Under the pieces are notes generated by a model, which ran no database searches, had not been told where the DNA came from, and saw only the letters and a list, made by a program, of their open reading frames with translations. A DNA stretch of 64,000 nucleotides from Sphingomonas hankyongi. GTDB lineage: Bacteria > Pseudomonadota > Alphaproteobacteria > Sphingomonadales > Sphingomonadaceae. Below are positions 1 through 6,508 of the stretch, piece after piece. Location of the stretch: the NCBI RefSeq assembly GCF_023516575.1, contig NZ_JAMGBE010000002.1, forward strand, positions 372,001 through 436,000. The letters run 5' to 3'. Positions within the stretch are counted from its first letter, which is position 1. Each line of letters opens with the position of its first letter. A program made the position numbers and the translations under genes.

Positions 1-566
1 TGCACTGCACCCTTCCCGACGAGCGCGCCGCATTCGTCGATCTGTCCATCGGCGACATAGACGTGCGCGCCATAAGCCGCCGTCTCGGTCACGTTGATTT
101 CCGGCGTCTCCGACGGGCAGATCACGATCGTATCGATACCGGCTCGGGCTCCGTACGCCGCGAGCGCGGCGCCCGCATTGCCATTGGTCGGCATGGCAAT
201 CCGCTCGATCCCGAACTCCCGCGCCATCGTGACGGCCATCGCCAGTCCGCGGGCCTTGAATGAGCCGGTCGGAAGGCGACCCTCGTCTTTCACCAGGAGA
301 TTCGCTCCTCCGGTCCGCGTGAGCGGCACGATCGGGGTTTCGATCTCACCTAGGCTGACCGGCCCTCCTTCGTTCGGAAGCAGTTCACGCCACTTCCACA
401 TGCCGGGCTCGCGCGCCGCGAGAGCTTCGCGGGTCAGCGTTCGCCTCGCTGCCTCCAGGTCGTAGCGGACCAGCAAAGGCTTTCCCGCGCGGCTCAGATT
501 GTGGACCTGTCCGGCCGCATAACGCTCGCCCGTTAGCGAGCATTCGAGGTGTGTCGCGTTCGTCAT
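1..566 (-). CDS. thrC: Threonine synthase, N-terminal part (cut by window edge)
   Basis: Pyridoxal-phosphate enzyme converting O-phosphohomoserine to threonine in the cytoplasm. Translating the minus strand from the ATG at 566 gives a start MTNATHLECSLTGERYAAGQ, typical of the threonine synthase subgroup with a short N-terminal LxC module. The PLP-lysine motif GSFKARGL follows (Lys104), then the phosphate-binding stretch TNGNAGAALAAYGA near residue 140. The reading frame runs off the window start after about 188 codons, so the C-terminal half is not visible. Its ATG shares one base with the TGA of the upstream cation efflux gene (TGATG), so the two are probably translated from one mRNA. Other fold-type II PLP enzymes share the lysine motif, but the N-terminal module favours threonine synthase. 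Confidence 0.85.
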   Translation of the reverse strand, partial: MTNATHLECSLTGERYAAGQVHNLSRAGKPLLVRYDLEAARRTLTREALAAREPGMWKWRELLPNEGGPVSLGEIETPIVPLTRTGGANLLVKDEGRLPTGSFKARGLAMAVTMAREFGIERIAMPTNGNAGAALAAYGARAGIDTIVICPSETPEINVTETAAYGAHVYVADGQIDECGALVGKGAV

Positions 567-1471
567 CAGCAGGTCGTGTCTTCGAGATGCGTGCGCTCGA
601 TCTGCAGCGTGCAATGCTCGATGTGGAAGCGGTCGTGCAGCATGGCCTGCGCCGCTTTCACCAAGGCGTCCGTCGATGCGACATCCGGCGCCACGAGGTG
701 AGCGGTCAGGGCTGTCTCCGTCGTGCTCAGCGGCCAGACATGAAGGTCATGAACCGTTTCGACACCCTCGAGGCGCGACAGCGCGGCCTCCACCGCATCG
801 ATATCGATGCCGCTCGGCACGCCTGCCAGGGACATCCAAACGGATTCCTTGAGAAGGCCGATGCTGCTCCACAGGATCACCGCGGCGACCGCCAGGCTCA
901 TGACCGCATCGATCCACTGCCGGCCGGTCCATAGGATCATCAGTCCCGCGAGCACGACTGCAGCCGAGACTGCCGCATCGGCAGCCATGTGGAGATAGGC
1001 CCCGCGAATGTTGATATCGTCGTGGCGGCCCTGTGCGAACAATAACGCCGTAGCGCCGTTAATAACGATTCCGATTCCGGCCACGATCATGACCGTCCCG
1101 CCCTCGGTTACCGAAGGATTGAACAGCCTCCGCACCGCCTCGGCTCCGATCGCACCAACCGCGACGAGCAGGAACAGCGCATTGGCCAGGGCGGCAAGGA
1201 TCGGGGCCTTCTTCAACCCGTAGGTGAAGCGCGGGGAAGCCGCCCGCTTCGCCATGACCGCGCCAGCCCAGGCGACGACCAGGCCAAGGACGTCCGAAAG
1301 ATTATGGCCAGCGTCTGCGAGCAGGGCCATCGAATTTGCAAGGAACCCGAACACCGTCTCGGCCGCAACGAACCCGAGGTTGAGCGCGATCCCGATTGCA
1401 AACGCGCGTCCATAGTCGTGGTCGTGCGCATGGCCGTGATCATCGGAAGCGTGAGAGTGAAACCCACCCAT
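566..1471 (-). CDS. Cation diffusion facilitator (zinc/cobalt efflux, CzcD/ZitB type)
   Basis: Inner-membrane proton antiporter exporting divalent metal, most likely Zn2+. The 301-residue protein starts with a His/Asp-rich cytoplasmic stretch (HSHASDDHGHAHDHDYGR), then six predicted membrane helices. The metal-site motif is HNLSDVLGL in helix 2, with a matching HMAADAAVSA in helix 5. The cytoplasmic C-terminal ferredoxin-like domain contains HDLHVWPLS and ends with HIEHCTLQIE, normal for this family. An AGGGG ribosome-binding site lies 7 bases before the ATG. It is divergent from a TonB receptor whose features suggest zinc uptake, so export and import may share the 96-base control region between them. 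Metal choice cannot be fixed from sequence; cobalt, cadmium or nickel are possible. Confidence 0.88.
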   Translation of the reverse strand: MGGFHSHASDDHGHAHDHDYGRAFAIGIALNLGFVAAETVFGFLANSMALLADAGHNLSDVLGLVVAWAGAVMAKRAASPRFTYGLKKAPILAALANALFLLVAVGAIGAEAVRRLFNPSVTEGGTVMIVAGIGIVINGATALLFAQGRHDDINIRGAYLHMAADAAVSAAVVLAGLMILWTGRQWIDAVMSLAVAAVILWSSIGLLKESVWMSLAGVPSGIDIDAVEAALSRLEGVETVHDLHVWPLSTTETALTAHLVAPDVASTDALVKAAQAMLHDRFHIEHCTLQIERTHLEDTTC

Positions 1472-1512
1472 GTCGCGCCCCTAGCCGAGCGTGGGCGCTA
1501 CATTCAAACCTC

Positions 1513-1567
1513 CGTTCGTCGAACGAGCCGAGACGTTCGCCCGGAACTGCGCTTGCGATAATATATC
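1513..1567. promoter_or_regulatory. Palindromes between cation exporter and TonB receptor
   Basis: The short divergent intergenic region has a perfect 13-base palindrome, CGTTCGTCGAACG (1513-1525). It also has an AT-rich imperfect palindrome, GATAATATATC (1557-1567), just before the receptor's first possible ATG. Zur operators in alphaproteobacteria are AT-rich palindromes of similar look, so the second element is a candidate Zur or Fur-family site. This is inference; no consensus was scored. Confidence 0.35.
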
Positions 1568-1591
1568 ATGCCCTTTACGAGCGGCTCGCTC

Positions 1592-3694
1592 ATGACATCG
1601 AAATCGTTCCTGCTCGCGGCCGTTGCCGCATTTGCCCTTCATGTAACTCCGGCTCGTGCGGCCGACGCTGCGGAGGCGGCCGAGGCTTCCGAGCCAGTCC
1701 CAGGCGATGCGGCGACTGCGCATCCGGACGAGGATCAGGCGATCGTCATCACGGGCAGCAAACGGCCGGCCGGAGACGTGCTTGGCGGCGTCTCAGTTGT
1801 CGACACCGCGGAACTGGCGCACGACTTGAAGCCCAGCCTGGGCGACACGCTCGCCGACTTGCCCGGAGTCACCTCGTCGAGCTTCGGGCCATCCTCCTCA
1901 CGACCGATCCTTCGCGGCCTTTCGGGCGAAGACGCGCCCATCCTGATCGACGGGCTGACCAGCCTCGACCTGTCGTCGTCGGACCCCGATCACGCAGTGT
2001 CGATCAATCCGCTGACCGCCGAGCGTATCGAAGTCCTTCGTGGCCCCGGCGCCCTTCTCTACAATTCGTCGGTCATCGGCGGCGTGGTGAACGTCATCGA
2101 CGATCGCATCCCTCGCCATGTCGGAGACCACGTGGCTGCCGATCTTCTGCTCAATTACGGCAGCGCTGCCGACGAGCGCTCCGGAAATCTTGGCGTCGAC
2201 GCGCCGATCGGCGGGCATTTCGTCCTCCACGCCGACGGCGCATATTCAAAATATGACGACCTCCACGTCGGCGGCTACTTGCTGTCGAAAGACCTTCGTG
2301 AGCAGGCGTTGGCGAGCCCGGATCCTGACATCCGTGCCCTGGCGGACCTTAAGGATAAGCTGCCCAACACCGCTGGGCGTTCCGACGACGCGGCGGCAGG
2401 TGTCGCTTACGTAGACGGCGATCTTAATCTCGGCGTCTCCTTCAGCCACCACGATGCGCGGTACGGTGTGCCCATCCGCTTCTCACTCGACCCAGCCATT
2501 GTCCCCGAAGCGCCGACGATCGACGCCCACCAAAACCGCGGTGACCTTCGGGCGAACGTACCGATCGGGGGTTTTTTCAAGATTTTCGAGTTTCGCGGCG
2601 GGCTCTCGAGATATCACCATGCGGAGATCGAACCCAACGGCGCCGTCGGGTCGAAATTCTATTCGGACGGCGGCGAACTTCGCGCCGATGTCGTGCAAAG
2701 CGAGCGCGGCGGTTGGGGCGGAACGAGCGGCATCCAATATCTGAACCAGGACTTCAAGATCCGGGGCGATGAGAAATATCTTCCCGACAGCGACAACCGT
2801 CGGATTGGCGTGTTCACCCTGCAGACGATTGAAAACGGGCCGCTCCGCATCGAAGCTGGCGCTCGCATCGAATTCTCGCGCCTCCAAGCCGACGAAGATC
2901 TTGGTCTTGGCACACCGCAAGAGTCACGGTCGTTCACGCCTGTCTCGGCGTCGGCAGGCGCCAACTACAACCTGGTCAGCGACTGGCGCATCGGCCTCTC
3001 GCTCTCCCACAGCGAGCGCGCGCCCACGGTCAACGAATTGTTCTCGAACGGCCCGCACGGCGGCAGCCAACAATTCCTCGTCGGCGATCCGGACCTCGGC
3101 CTCCAAAAGAGCAACGGCGCCGAGCTCAGCATCCACCGCACCAGGGGCCCGGTCCACGTTCAGGCGAACGTCTACTACAACCGCTATTCCAATTACATTT
3201 TCGAAGCGCCGACAGGCGTGATCGAGGATGGCCTGCCAATCTACGAATATCGCCAAGGCAAGGCCGATTATTACGGCTTCGAGGTCGAGAGCGACCTGAA
3301 GCTCGGTCAGGCACTTGGTATTGACTGGGGCGGCGAGATCACCGCGGACGCGGTCCGCGCAAAAATCCGGGACTTCGGCGACGCCCCCGAGATCCCGCCA
3401 TTCCGCGTATTGGCTGGCCTGACCGGCACGAGGGGTCAGGTCGACGGCAGGATCGAGGTCGAGCGAGCCAGCCCGCAGCATAGGACCGCACCTGAGGAAA
3501 CCCCGACCGCTGGCTATACAATGGTCAATGCTTCACTCGACTGGCACCCGTTCGCGGCCAATCCGGAGCTGACTCTCTCCCTGACCGGCAACAATCTGTT
3601 CGACGTGGAGGCGCGGCGTCATTCGAGCGAGCTTAAAGATTACGCTCCGCTTGCGGGCCGCGATATCCGGCTGAGCGCGCGGATCGCCTTCTAG
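1592..3694 (+). CDS. TonB-dependent outer-membrane receptor, probably for zinc
   Basis: Outer-membrane barrel taking up a chelate or metal with TonB energy. From the ATG at 1592 (chosen over 1568 because it gives a clean signal peptide, SKSFLLAAVAAFALHVTPARA) the protein has 700 residues. A TonB-box-like stretch (QAIVITGSK) follows, then the plug domain with LADLPGV, RPILRGL and the motif ERIEVLRGPGALLYNSSVIG. The remainder is barrel, ending LSARIAF with the C-terminal Phe expected for BAM assembly. A segment with HHDARYGVPIR in the barrel resembles ZnuD-type zinc receptors. Divergence from a cation exporter supports a metal substrate. The 3' end overlaps the convergent gene by four bases. 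Siderophore or cobalamin uptake remain possible. Confidence 0.85.
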   Translation: MTSKSFLLAAVAAFALHVTPARAADAAEAAEASEPVPGDAATAHPDEDQAIVITGSKRPAGDVLGGVSVVDTAELAHDLKPSLGDTLADLPGVTSSSFGPSSSRPILRGLSGEDAPILIDGLTSLDLSSSDPDHAVSINPLTAERIEVLRGPGALLYNSSVIGGVVNVIDDRIPRHVGDHVAADLLLNYGSAADERSGNLGVDAPIGGHFVLHADGAYSKYDDLHVGGYLLSKDLREQALASPDPDIRALADLKDKLPNTAGRSDDAAAGVAYVDGDLNLGVSFSHHDARYGVPIRFSLDPAIVPEAPTIDAHQNRGDLRANVPIGGFFKIFEFRGGLSRYHHAEIEPNGAVGSKFYSDGGELRADVVQSERGGWGGTSGIQYLNQDFKIRGDEKYLPDSDNRRIGVFTLQTIENGPLRIEAGARIEFSRLQADEDLGLGTPQESRSFTPVSASAGANYNLVSDWRIGLSLSHSERAPTVNELFSNGPHGGSQQFLVGDPDLGLQKSNGAELSIHRTRGPVHVQANVYYNRYSNYIFEAPTGVIEDGLPIYEYRQGKADYYGFEVESDLKLGQALGIDWGGEITADAVRAKIRDFGDAPEIPPFRVLAGLTGTRGQVDGRIEVERASPQHRTAPEETPTAGYTMVNASLDWHPFAANPELTLSLTGNNLFDVEARRHSSELKDYAPLAGRDIRLSARIAF

Positions 3695-4008
3695 CGGCCC
3701 TGGTTCTGCGTTGGCTCTGGCGCCGGCAGCGCCGGCTCGGGTTTCGACTGGTACTGGATCGTCAGCGGCCCGAAAGTCTTGGCGCGATCCGGCGGCTCGA
3801 CACGTGCGCAGCGCTGCTGGTTGCAGGCGATGATCTCCCCGCTGTCCGTGTCCATCCGAACCACCGTGTCGCCTGCTGCGGCGATCTGGTAGCGCGGCTG
3901 GCTGCTCGACAGGCCCCACGACAGGACCAGCGCGCCTCCAATTATCGACGCGGCGATGAGTACGCTTCCGCGATCGCTTCGCACGGGTGGTTGCCGGGAT
4001 TCGTCCAT
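3691..4008 (-). CDS. Hypothetical single-pass membrane protein, 105 aa
   Basis: I do not recognise a family. The protein has a short charged N-terminus, one membrane helix (about residues 15-33, SVLIAASIIGGALVLSWGL) and a periplasmic part of about 70 residues with a Cys pair (IACNQQRCARV). It ends in a Pro/Glu/Gln-rich tail. A strong AAGGAG ribosome-binding site lies 8 bases before the ATG, which supports a real gene. It converges on the TonB receptor and overlaps its last four bases. It lies beyond the psp operon's hairpin, so it is probably transcribed separately. Confidence 0.65.
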   Translation of the reverse strand: MDESRQPPVRSDRGSVLIAASIIGGALVLSWGLSSSQPRYQIAAAGDTVVRMDTDSGEIIACNQQRCARVEPPDRAKTFGPLTIQYQSKPEPALPAPEPTQNQGR

Positions 4009-4054
4009 CGCGGATGCTCCTTGAGCGCCAGTGAAGGTGGATTACTAAACTGAA

Positions 4055-4088
4055 GAGGCGGCTCGGCGAAGGGGTGCCGAACCGCCTC
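4055..4088 (-). terminator. Terminator of the psp operon
   Basis: GAGGCGGCTCGGC (4055-4067) pairs with GCCGAACCGCCTC (4076-4088), twelve pairs with one mismatch around an 8-base loop. It lies about 40 bases past the last psp gene on the minus strand. The U-tract is weak (TTCAGTTTAG), so it may be an imperfect intrinsic terminator. Confidence 0.6.
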
Positions 4089-4126
4089 TGGCTAGCGCAC
4101 TCCGGGGAGTCGAGCGCGCGGGGGTC

Positions 4127-4357
4127 CTAGATGTCGATGCCTGCGGCGATCGCTTCGAGCTTGCGGACACGTTCGCGAAGGTCCGCCATCTCGATCCGGC
4201 CCGTCGCCGGCGGAAGGTTACGGTCGCCGACCGTCTGGCTAAGTTCGAAGCGCTTCAACTCCAGCCAGCCATTCCATGCTCTGAGCCCTGCCCAACCCGC
4301 GGCTCCAAGGCCGGTGATCATGCTTGCGGACAGCACTGCAATCGTCAGCGGATCCAT
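4127..4357 (-). CDS. pspB: PspB-like small membrane protein
   Basis: 76 residues: one N-terminal membrane helix, then a cytoplasmic part ending in a short coiled coil, LRERVRKLEAIAAGI. This matches the layout of PspB (about 75 residues, helix then leucine-zipper-like tail), which with PspC senses inner-membrane stress and controls PspA. Sequence identity to enterobacterial PspB looks low, so the name rests partly on position after pspC. The ATG at 4357 shares one base with the pspC stop (TGATG), and GGGAGG lies just upstream. A GTG one codon earlier is the alternative start. Confidence 0.6.
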   Translation of the reverse strand: MDPLTIAVLSASMITGLGAAGWAGLRAWNGWLELKRFELSQTVGDRNLPPATGRIEMADLRERVRKLEAIAAGIDI

Positions 4358-4758
4358 CACTTGTCCTCCCGGAGCGCCTCGATTTCGCGCGCCAGCTCGT
4401 CATTCTGGGTGTTGATGTGGTGATCGATCGCCATCAGGCGGCGGTCGGTTTCGTCGAGATCGTTGACCATCGCGTGGACGGTGGGCCGGCGGCGCGAAAC
4501 TTCGCCCATTCGGTCGAAGTCGCTCATCCGCCTGTCGCTCGTCATCGACTTCTTCTTCTGCACCGCGAGGTAGATGCCGATCGCGGCATAGGCCACGAAC
4601 GTCCAGGCGAAGCTTCCGAAGATCGCGGACGCGACGAACGCAATCCGCACGAAGGTTGGATCGATCCCCGTGATCTCACCGATGGTCGAGCAGACCCCGG
4701 CGATCTTCGCGTCCTTGCGGTTCAGCGAGTACGGGTAGATCTTGCGAGCCATTTCCAT
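4357..4758 (-). CDS. pspC: PspC-domain membrane stress protein
   Basis: Envelope-stress sensor of the phage-shock system. The PspC domain fills residues 5-70: an N-terminal amphipathic part (YPYSLNRKDAKIAGVCSTIG), the motif GIDPTFVRIAFV and one or two membrane helices ending IGIYLAVQKK. The remaining 60 residues are cytoplasmic, charged and probably coiled coil (LMAIDHHINTQNDELAREIE). The length, 133 residues, is near that of PspC. It starts 13 bases after pspA and overlaps the PspB-like gene. A second ATG two codons in, at 4752, is also well placed relative to the AAGG-rich ribosome-binding site. Confidence 0.88.
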   Translation of the reverse strand: MEMARKIYPYSLNRKDAKIAGVCSTIGEITGIDPTFVRIAFVASAIFGSFAWTFVAYAAIGIYLAVQKKKSMTSDRRMSDFDRMGEVSRRRPTVHAMVNDLDETDRRLMAIDHHINTQNDELAREIEALREDK

Positions 4759-4771
4759 TTTCCCCTTCCTT

Positions 4772-5542
4772 TTAGTTCACGCGCGCCTTGAGCGCGGCTT
4801 TCATTGCCTCGAGCTCGCGGTCGACCGCTCGGCTGGCCTGGAGCTCATGTATCTCGTCTTCGAGGCTGCTGATTCCAAGCGCCTCGGCGCGGCCTTCCGC
4901 GAAATCGGCGCGCCGCTCGAGCAACTCGAACTTGGCGAACGCTTCTTCGGTACGGCTGCCATGCATCACTTCACGCGCCTTGGCGCGGGTCAACGCGCTC
5001 TCGAACCGGGCGCTGATCGCATTCTGGCGGGCCCGGGCCTCGCGCAATTTGCCCTGCAGCTTGGCGATATCCGCCTCGTAGCCGCGAAGCACCTGCTCGA
5101 TCTGGTCCATCTCTTCGCGGAGACCGTCGGCGATGTCGGCAGCCTTCTGGCGTTCCACCAGCGCCGCCTTGGCAAGGTCCTCGCGGTCCTTCGACAGCGC
5201 CAGCTCCGCCTTGGCCGTCCAATTCTCCTGGATCTCCTGGAGCCGCTGGCAAGCCCGCCGCATCTCCTTGATGTCGGCGATCTGCCGAGCCGCGCAGGAG
5301 CGGACTTCGACCAGGGTCTCTTCCATCTCCAGGATGATCATCCGGATCATCCGCGCCGGGTCTTCGGCCCGGTCGAGAAGGTCGGCCATGTTCGCCGCGA
5401 AAATGTCACGGGCGCGGCTGAACACTGGCCCGCTCAGCCAGGTGGCGACGGGAGCGAGCCGCGCCGGAGCGCTTTGCTCGACCGGCGCCAGCCGGGGCGT
5501 GCGGGTAGGAACCTTGGCTTCGAGGACTTCTAGTTCAGGCAT
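4772..5542 (-). CDS. pspA: Phage shock protein A (PspA/IM30 family)
   Basis: Peripheral inner-membrane protein that assembles into ESCRT-III-like oligomers and maintains membrane integrity. In enterobacteria it also inhibits the activator PspF. The family core begins near residue 36 (FSRARDIFAANMADLLDRAEDP, matched to the usual N-terminus) and is almost all long coiled coil, with IRMIILEMEETLVEVRS. The protein has 256 residues, against about 222 usually. The extra length is a proline-rich N-terminal extension of roughly 35 residues that replaces the normal membrane-inserting amphipathic end. ATG 5542 was chosen because it overlaps the end of the leader-peptide gene by 8 bases, suggesting coupled translation; it lacks a clear ribosome-binding site of its own. 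Confidence 0.88.
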   Translation of the reverse strand: MPELEVLEAKVPTRTPRLAPVEQSAPARLAPVATWLSGPVFSRARDIFAANMADLLDRAEDPARMIRMIILEMEETLVEVRSCAARQIADIKEMRRACQRLQEIQENWTAKAELALSKDREDLAKAALVERQKAADIADGLREEMDQIEQVLRGYEADIAKLQGKLREARARQNAISARFESALTRAKAREVMHGSRTEEAFAKFELLERRADFAEGRAEALGISSLEDEIHELQASRAVDRELEAMKAALKARVN

Positions 5543-5675
5543 TGATGTTGACCGCGATTGGGTTGGCGACGGCCTGGGCCGGACCAACGGCTGCAGTGAC
5601 CGCGACCGTGCTCGTCAGGAGCGCCGCCGCGATGGCGATAAGCGTGCGAGTAATCTGCGACTGGGACTGCTGCAT
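5535..5675 (-). CDS. 46-residue leader/membrane peptide of the psp operon
   Basis: The ATG at 5675 has a good GGGAG ribosome-binding site. The 46-residue product starts MQQSQSQITRTLIAIAAALL, followed by a hydrophobic helix and an Ala-rich tail, VGPAQAVANPIAVNINA. It looks like a signal peptide or signal anchor with a very short mature part. The stop codon lies 8 bases inside pspA, so ribosomes finishing it could feed pspA. I do not recognise a family. Its place between the sigma-54-like promoter and pspA suggests co-induction with the phage-shock response. Confidence 0.6.
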   Translation of the reverse strand: MQQSQSQITRTLIAIAAALLTSTVAVTAAVGPAQAVANPIAVNINA

Positions 5676-5731
5676 TTTCACTCTCCCTTTTTGTGCCCGC
5701 CGATTTGACTGTGCGGGTTCATGCCCAATCC

Positions 5732-5750
5732 TAATCAAGGAGCGTGCCAA
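5732..5750 (-). promoter_or_regulatory. Sigma-54-like -24/-12 promoter of the psp operon
   Basis: The minus strand reads TTGGCACGCTCCTTGATTA. The sigma-54 consensus is TGGCAC, five bases, TTGCW. Here the -24 half is perfect, the spacing is exact and the -12 half reads TTGAT, one base off. A start site near 5721 would leave about 45 bases of leader before the first ATG at 5675. Control of pspA by sigma-54 and PspF is well established in other proteobacteria. Confidence 0.55.
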
Positions 5751-5789
5751 TCGCCGAAAACTGCGAAAAATAGTCGTGGGCGGTGCGAT

Positions 5790-5856
5790 TTGGTGGATTT
5801 CGCCAACCAAGCCTTGGCGGATTTTGCGAACTGCTGGTTGGGAACATTCGCCAACC
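5790..5856. promoter_or_regulatory. Inverted repeats upstream of the psp promoter (PspF-type enhancer candidate)
   Basis: Three related elements stand side by side: TTGGTGGATTTCGCCAACC with AA following (5790-5810), TTGGCGGATTTTGCGAA (5814-5830), and GGTTGG...CCAACC (5836-5856). They share TTGG and CCAA arms around a T-rich core. They sit roughly 70 to 135 bases upstream of the inferred start site, where enhancer sites for sigma-54 activators usually lie. No pspF gene is in the window. Confidence 0.5.
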
Positions 5857-5899
5857 CCGGCGCGTCGATGACGCGAACGGTTTCAAGGGAGTTGATGCG

Positions 5900-6121
5900 A
5901 TGTTTGGGAAGCTTGCCGGTGCATGGTTGGGCAGCAAGGTGGTTGGTGAGAACCGCGGAGCGCGCGGGGCGTTGCTCGGCTATGGCGCGGCCGCGCTGGC
6001 CCGACGGAGCGTTCCCGCGCTTGGCGCGCTGGCGCTAGGAGGCTGGGCGTTCAAAAAGTTGCGGGAGCGACGCGCTCGCCGCTCGCCCTCTTATCCTTCG
6101 GACGCCGCGCCTTCGTCCTGA
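5900..6121 (+). CDS. Small hypothetical protein divergent from psp operon, 73 aa
   Basis: The ATG at 5900 is preceded by AAGGGAG, so the short form is preferred over the longer frame from 5783. The product begins MFGKLAGAWLGSKVVGENRG and has a weakly hydrophobic Gly/Ala/Leu middle that may be a membrane helix. The tail is basic, FKKLRERRARRS. I do not recognise a family. It is divergent from the psp operon and shares its putative enhancer region. Its 3' end overlaps the convergent DUF3297 gene by 31 bases. Confidence 0.6.
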   Translation: MFGKLAGAWLGSKVVGENRGARGALLGYGAAALARRSVPALGALALGGWAFKKLRERRARRSPSYPSDAAPSS

Positions 6122-6378
6122 GGCGGGTTCTCGAAATAAGGCTCGACCTTACCGTTGAGCTTTAGGGTCATCGGCTGGCCATAACGGTCGCGGCTTTTGC
6201 CGGCGGCGACCCGAATCCATCCTTCCGAGATGGAATATTCGATCACGTTCGTCTTTTCCTGGCCGTTGAACTTGATGCCCACGCCGCGGCTCAGCAGAGC
6301 CTCGTCGAAATAGTCGCTGCGCGGGTCGAGTGACAGGCGGTCCGGAGGAGAGTCGGGAGCTTTGGTTTCTTCGGCCAT
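6091..6378 (-). CDS. DUF3297 family protein
   Basis: 95-residue soluble protein of unknown function, common in alphaproteobacteria. The family core is clear: ALLSRGVGIKFNGQEKTNV, then SEGWIRVAAGKSRDRYG, then LKLNGKVEPYFE. The first 25 residues are acidic and variable. It is monocistronic, convergent with and overlapping the small gene at 5900, and divergent from the amidohydrolase fusion gene. I make no functional assignment. Confidence 0.85.
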   Translation of the reverse strand: MAEETKAPDSPPDRLSLDPRSDYFDEALLSRGVGIKFNGQEKTNVIEYSISEGWIRVAAGKSRDRYGQPMTLKLNGKVEPYFENPPQDEGAASEG

Positions 6379-6508
6379 GCGGGAGCGGCTACCGGAGAGC
6401 GGCCGTTCGGGTCAACCAGCGGCGCTCTCGCTTCGACGAACGGCCCCTCAATCCATTGCCTTGCCCTGAAAGCCTGTCCAAGGCTGCGCGGCTTCTGGGA
6501 GGGACTCA

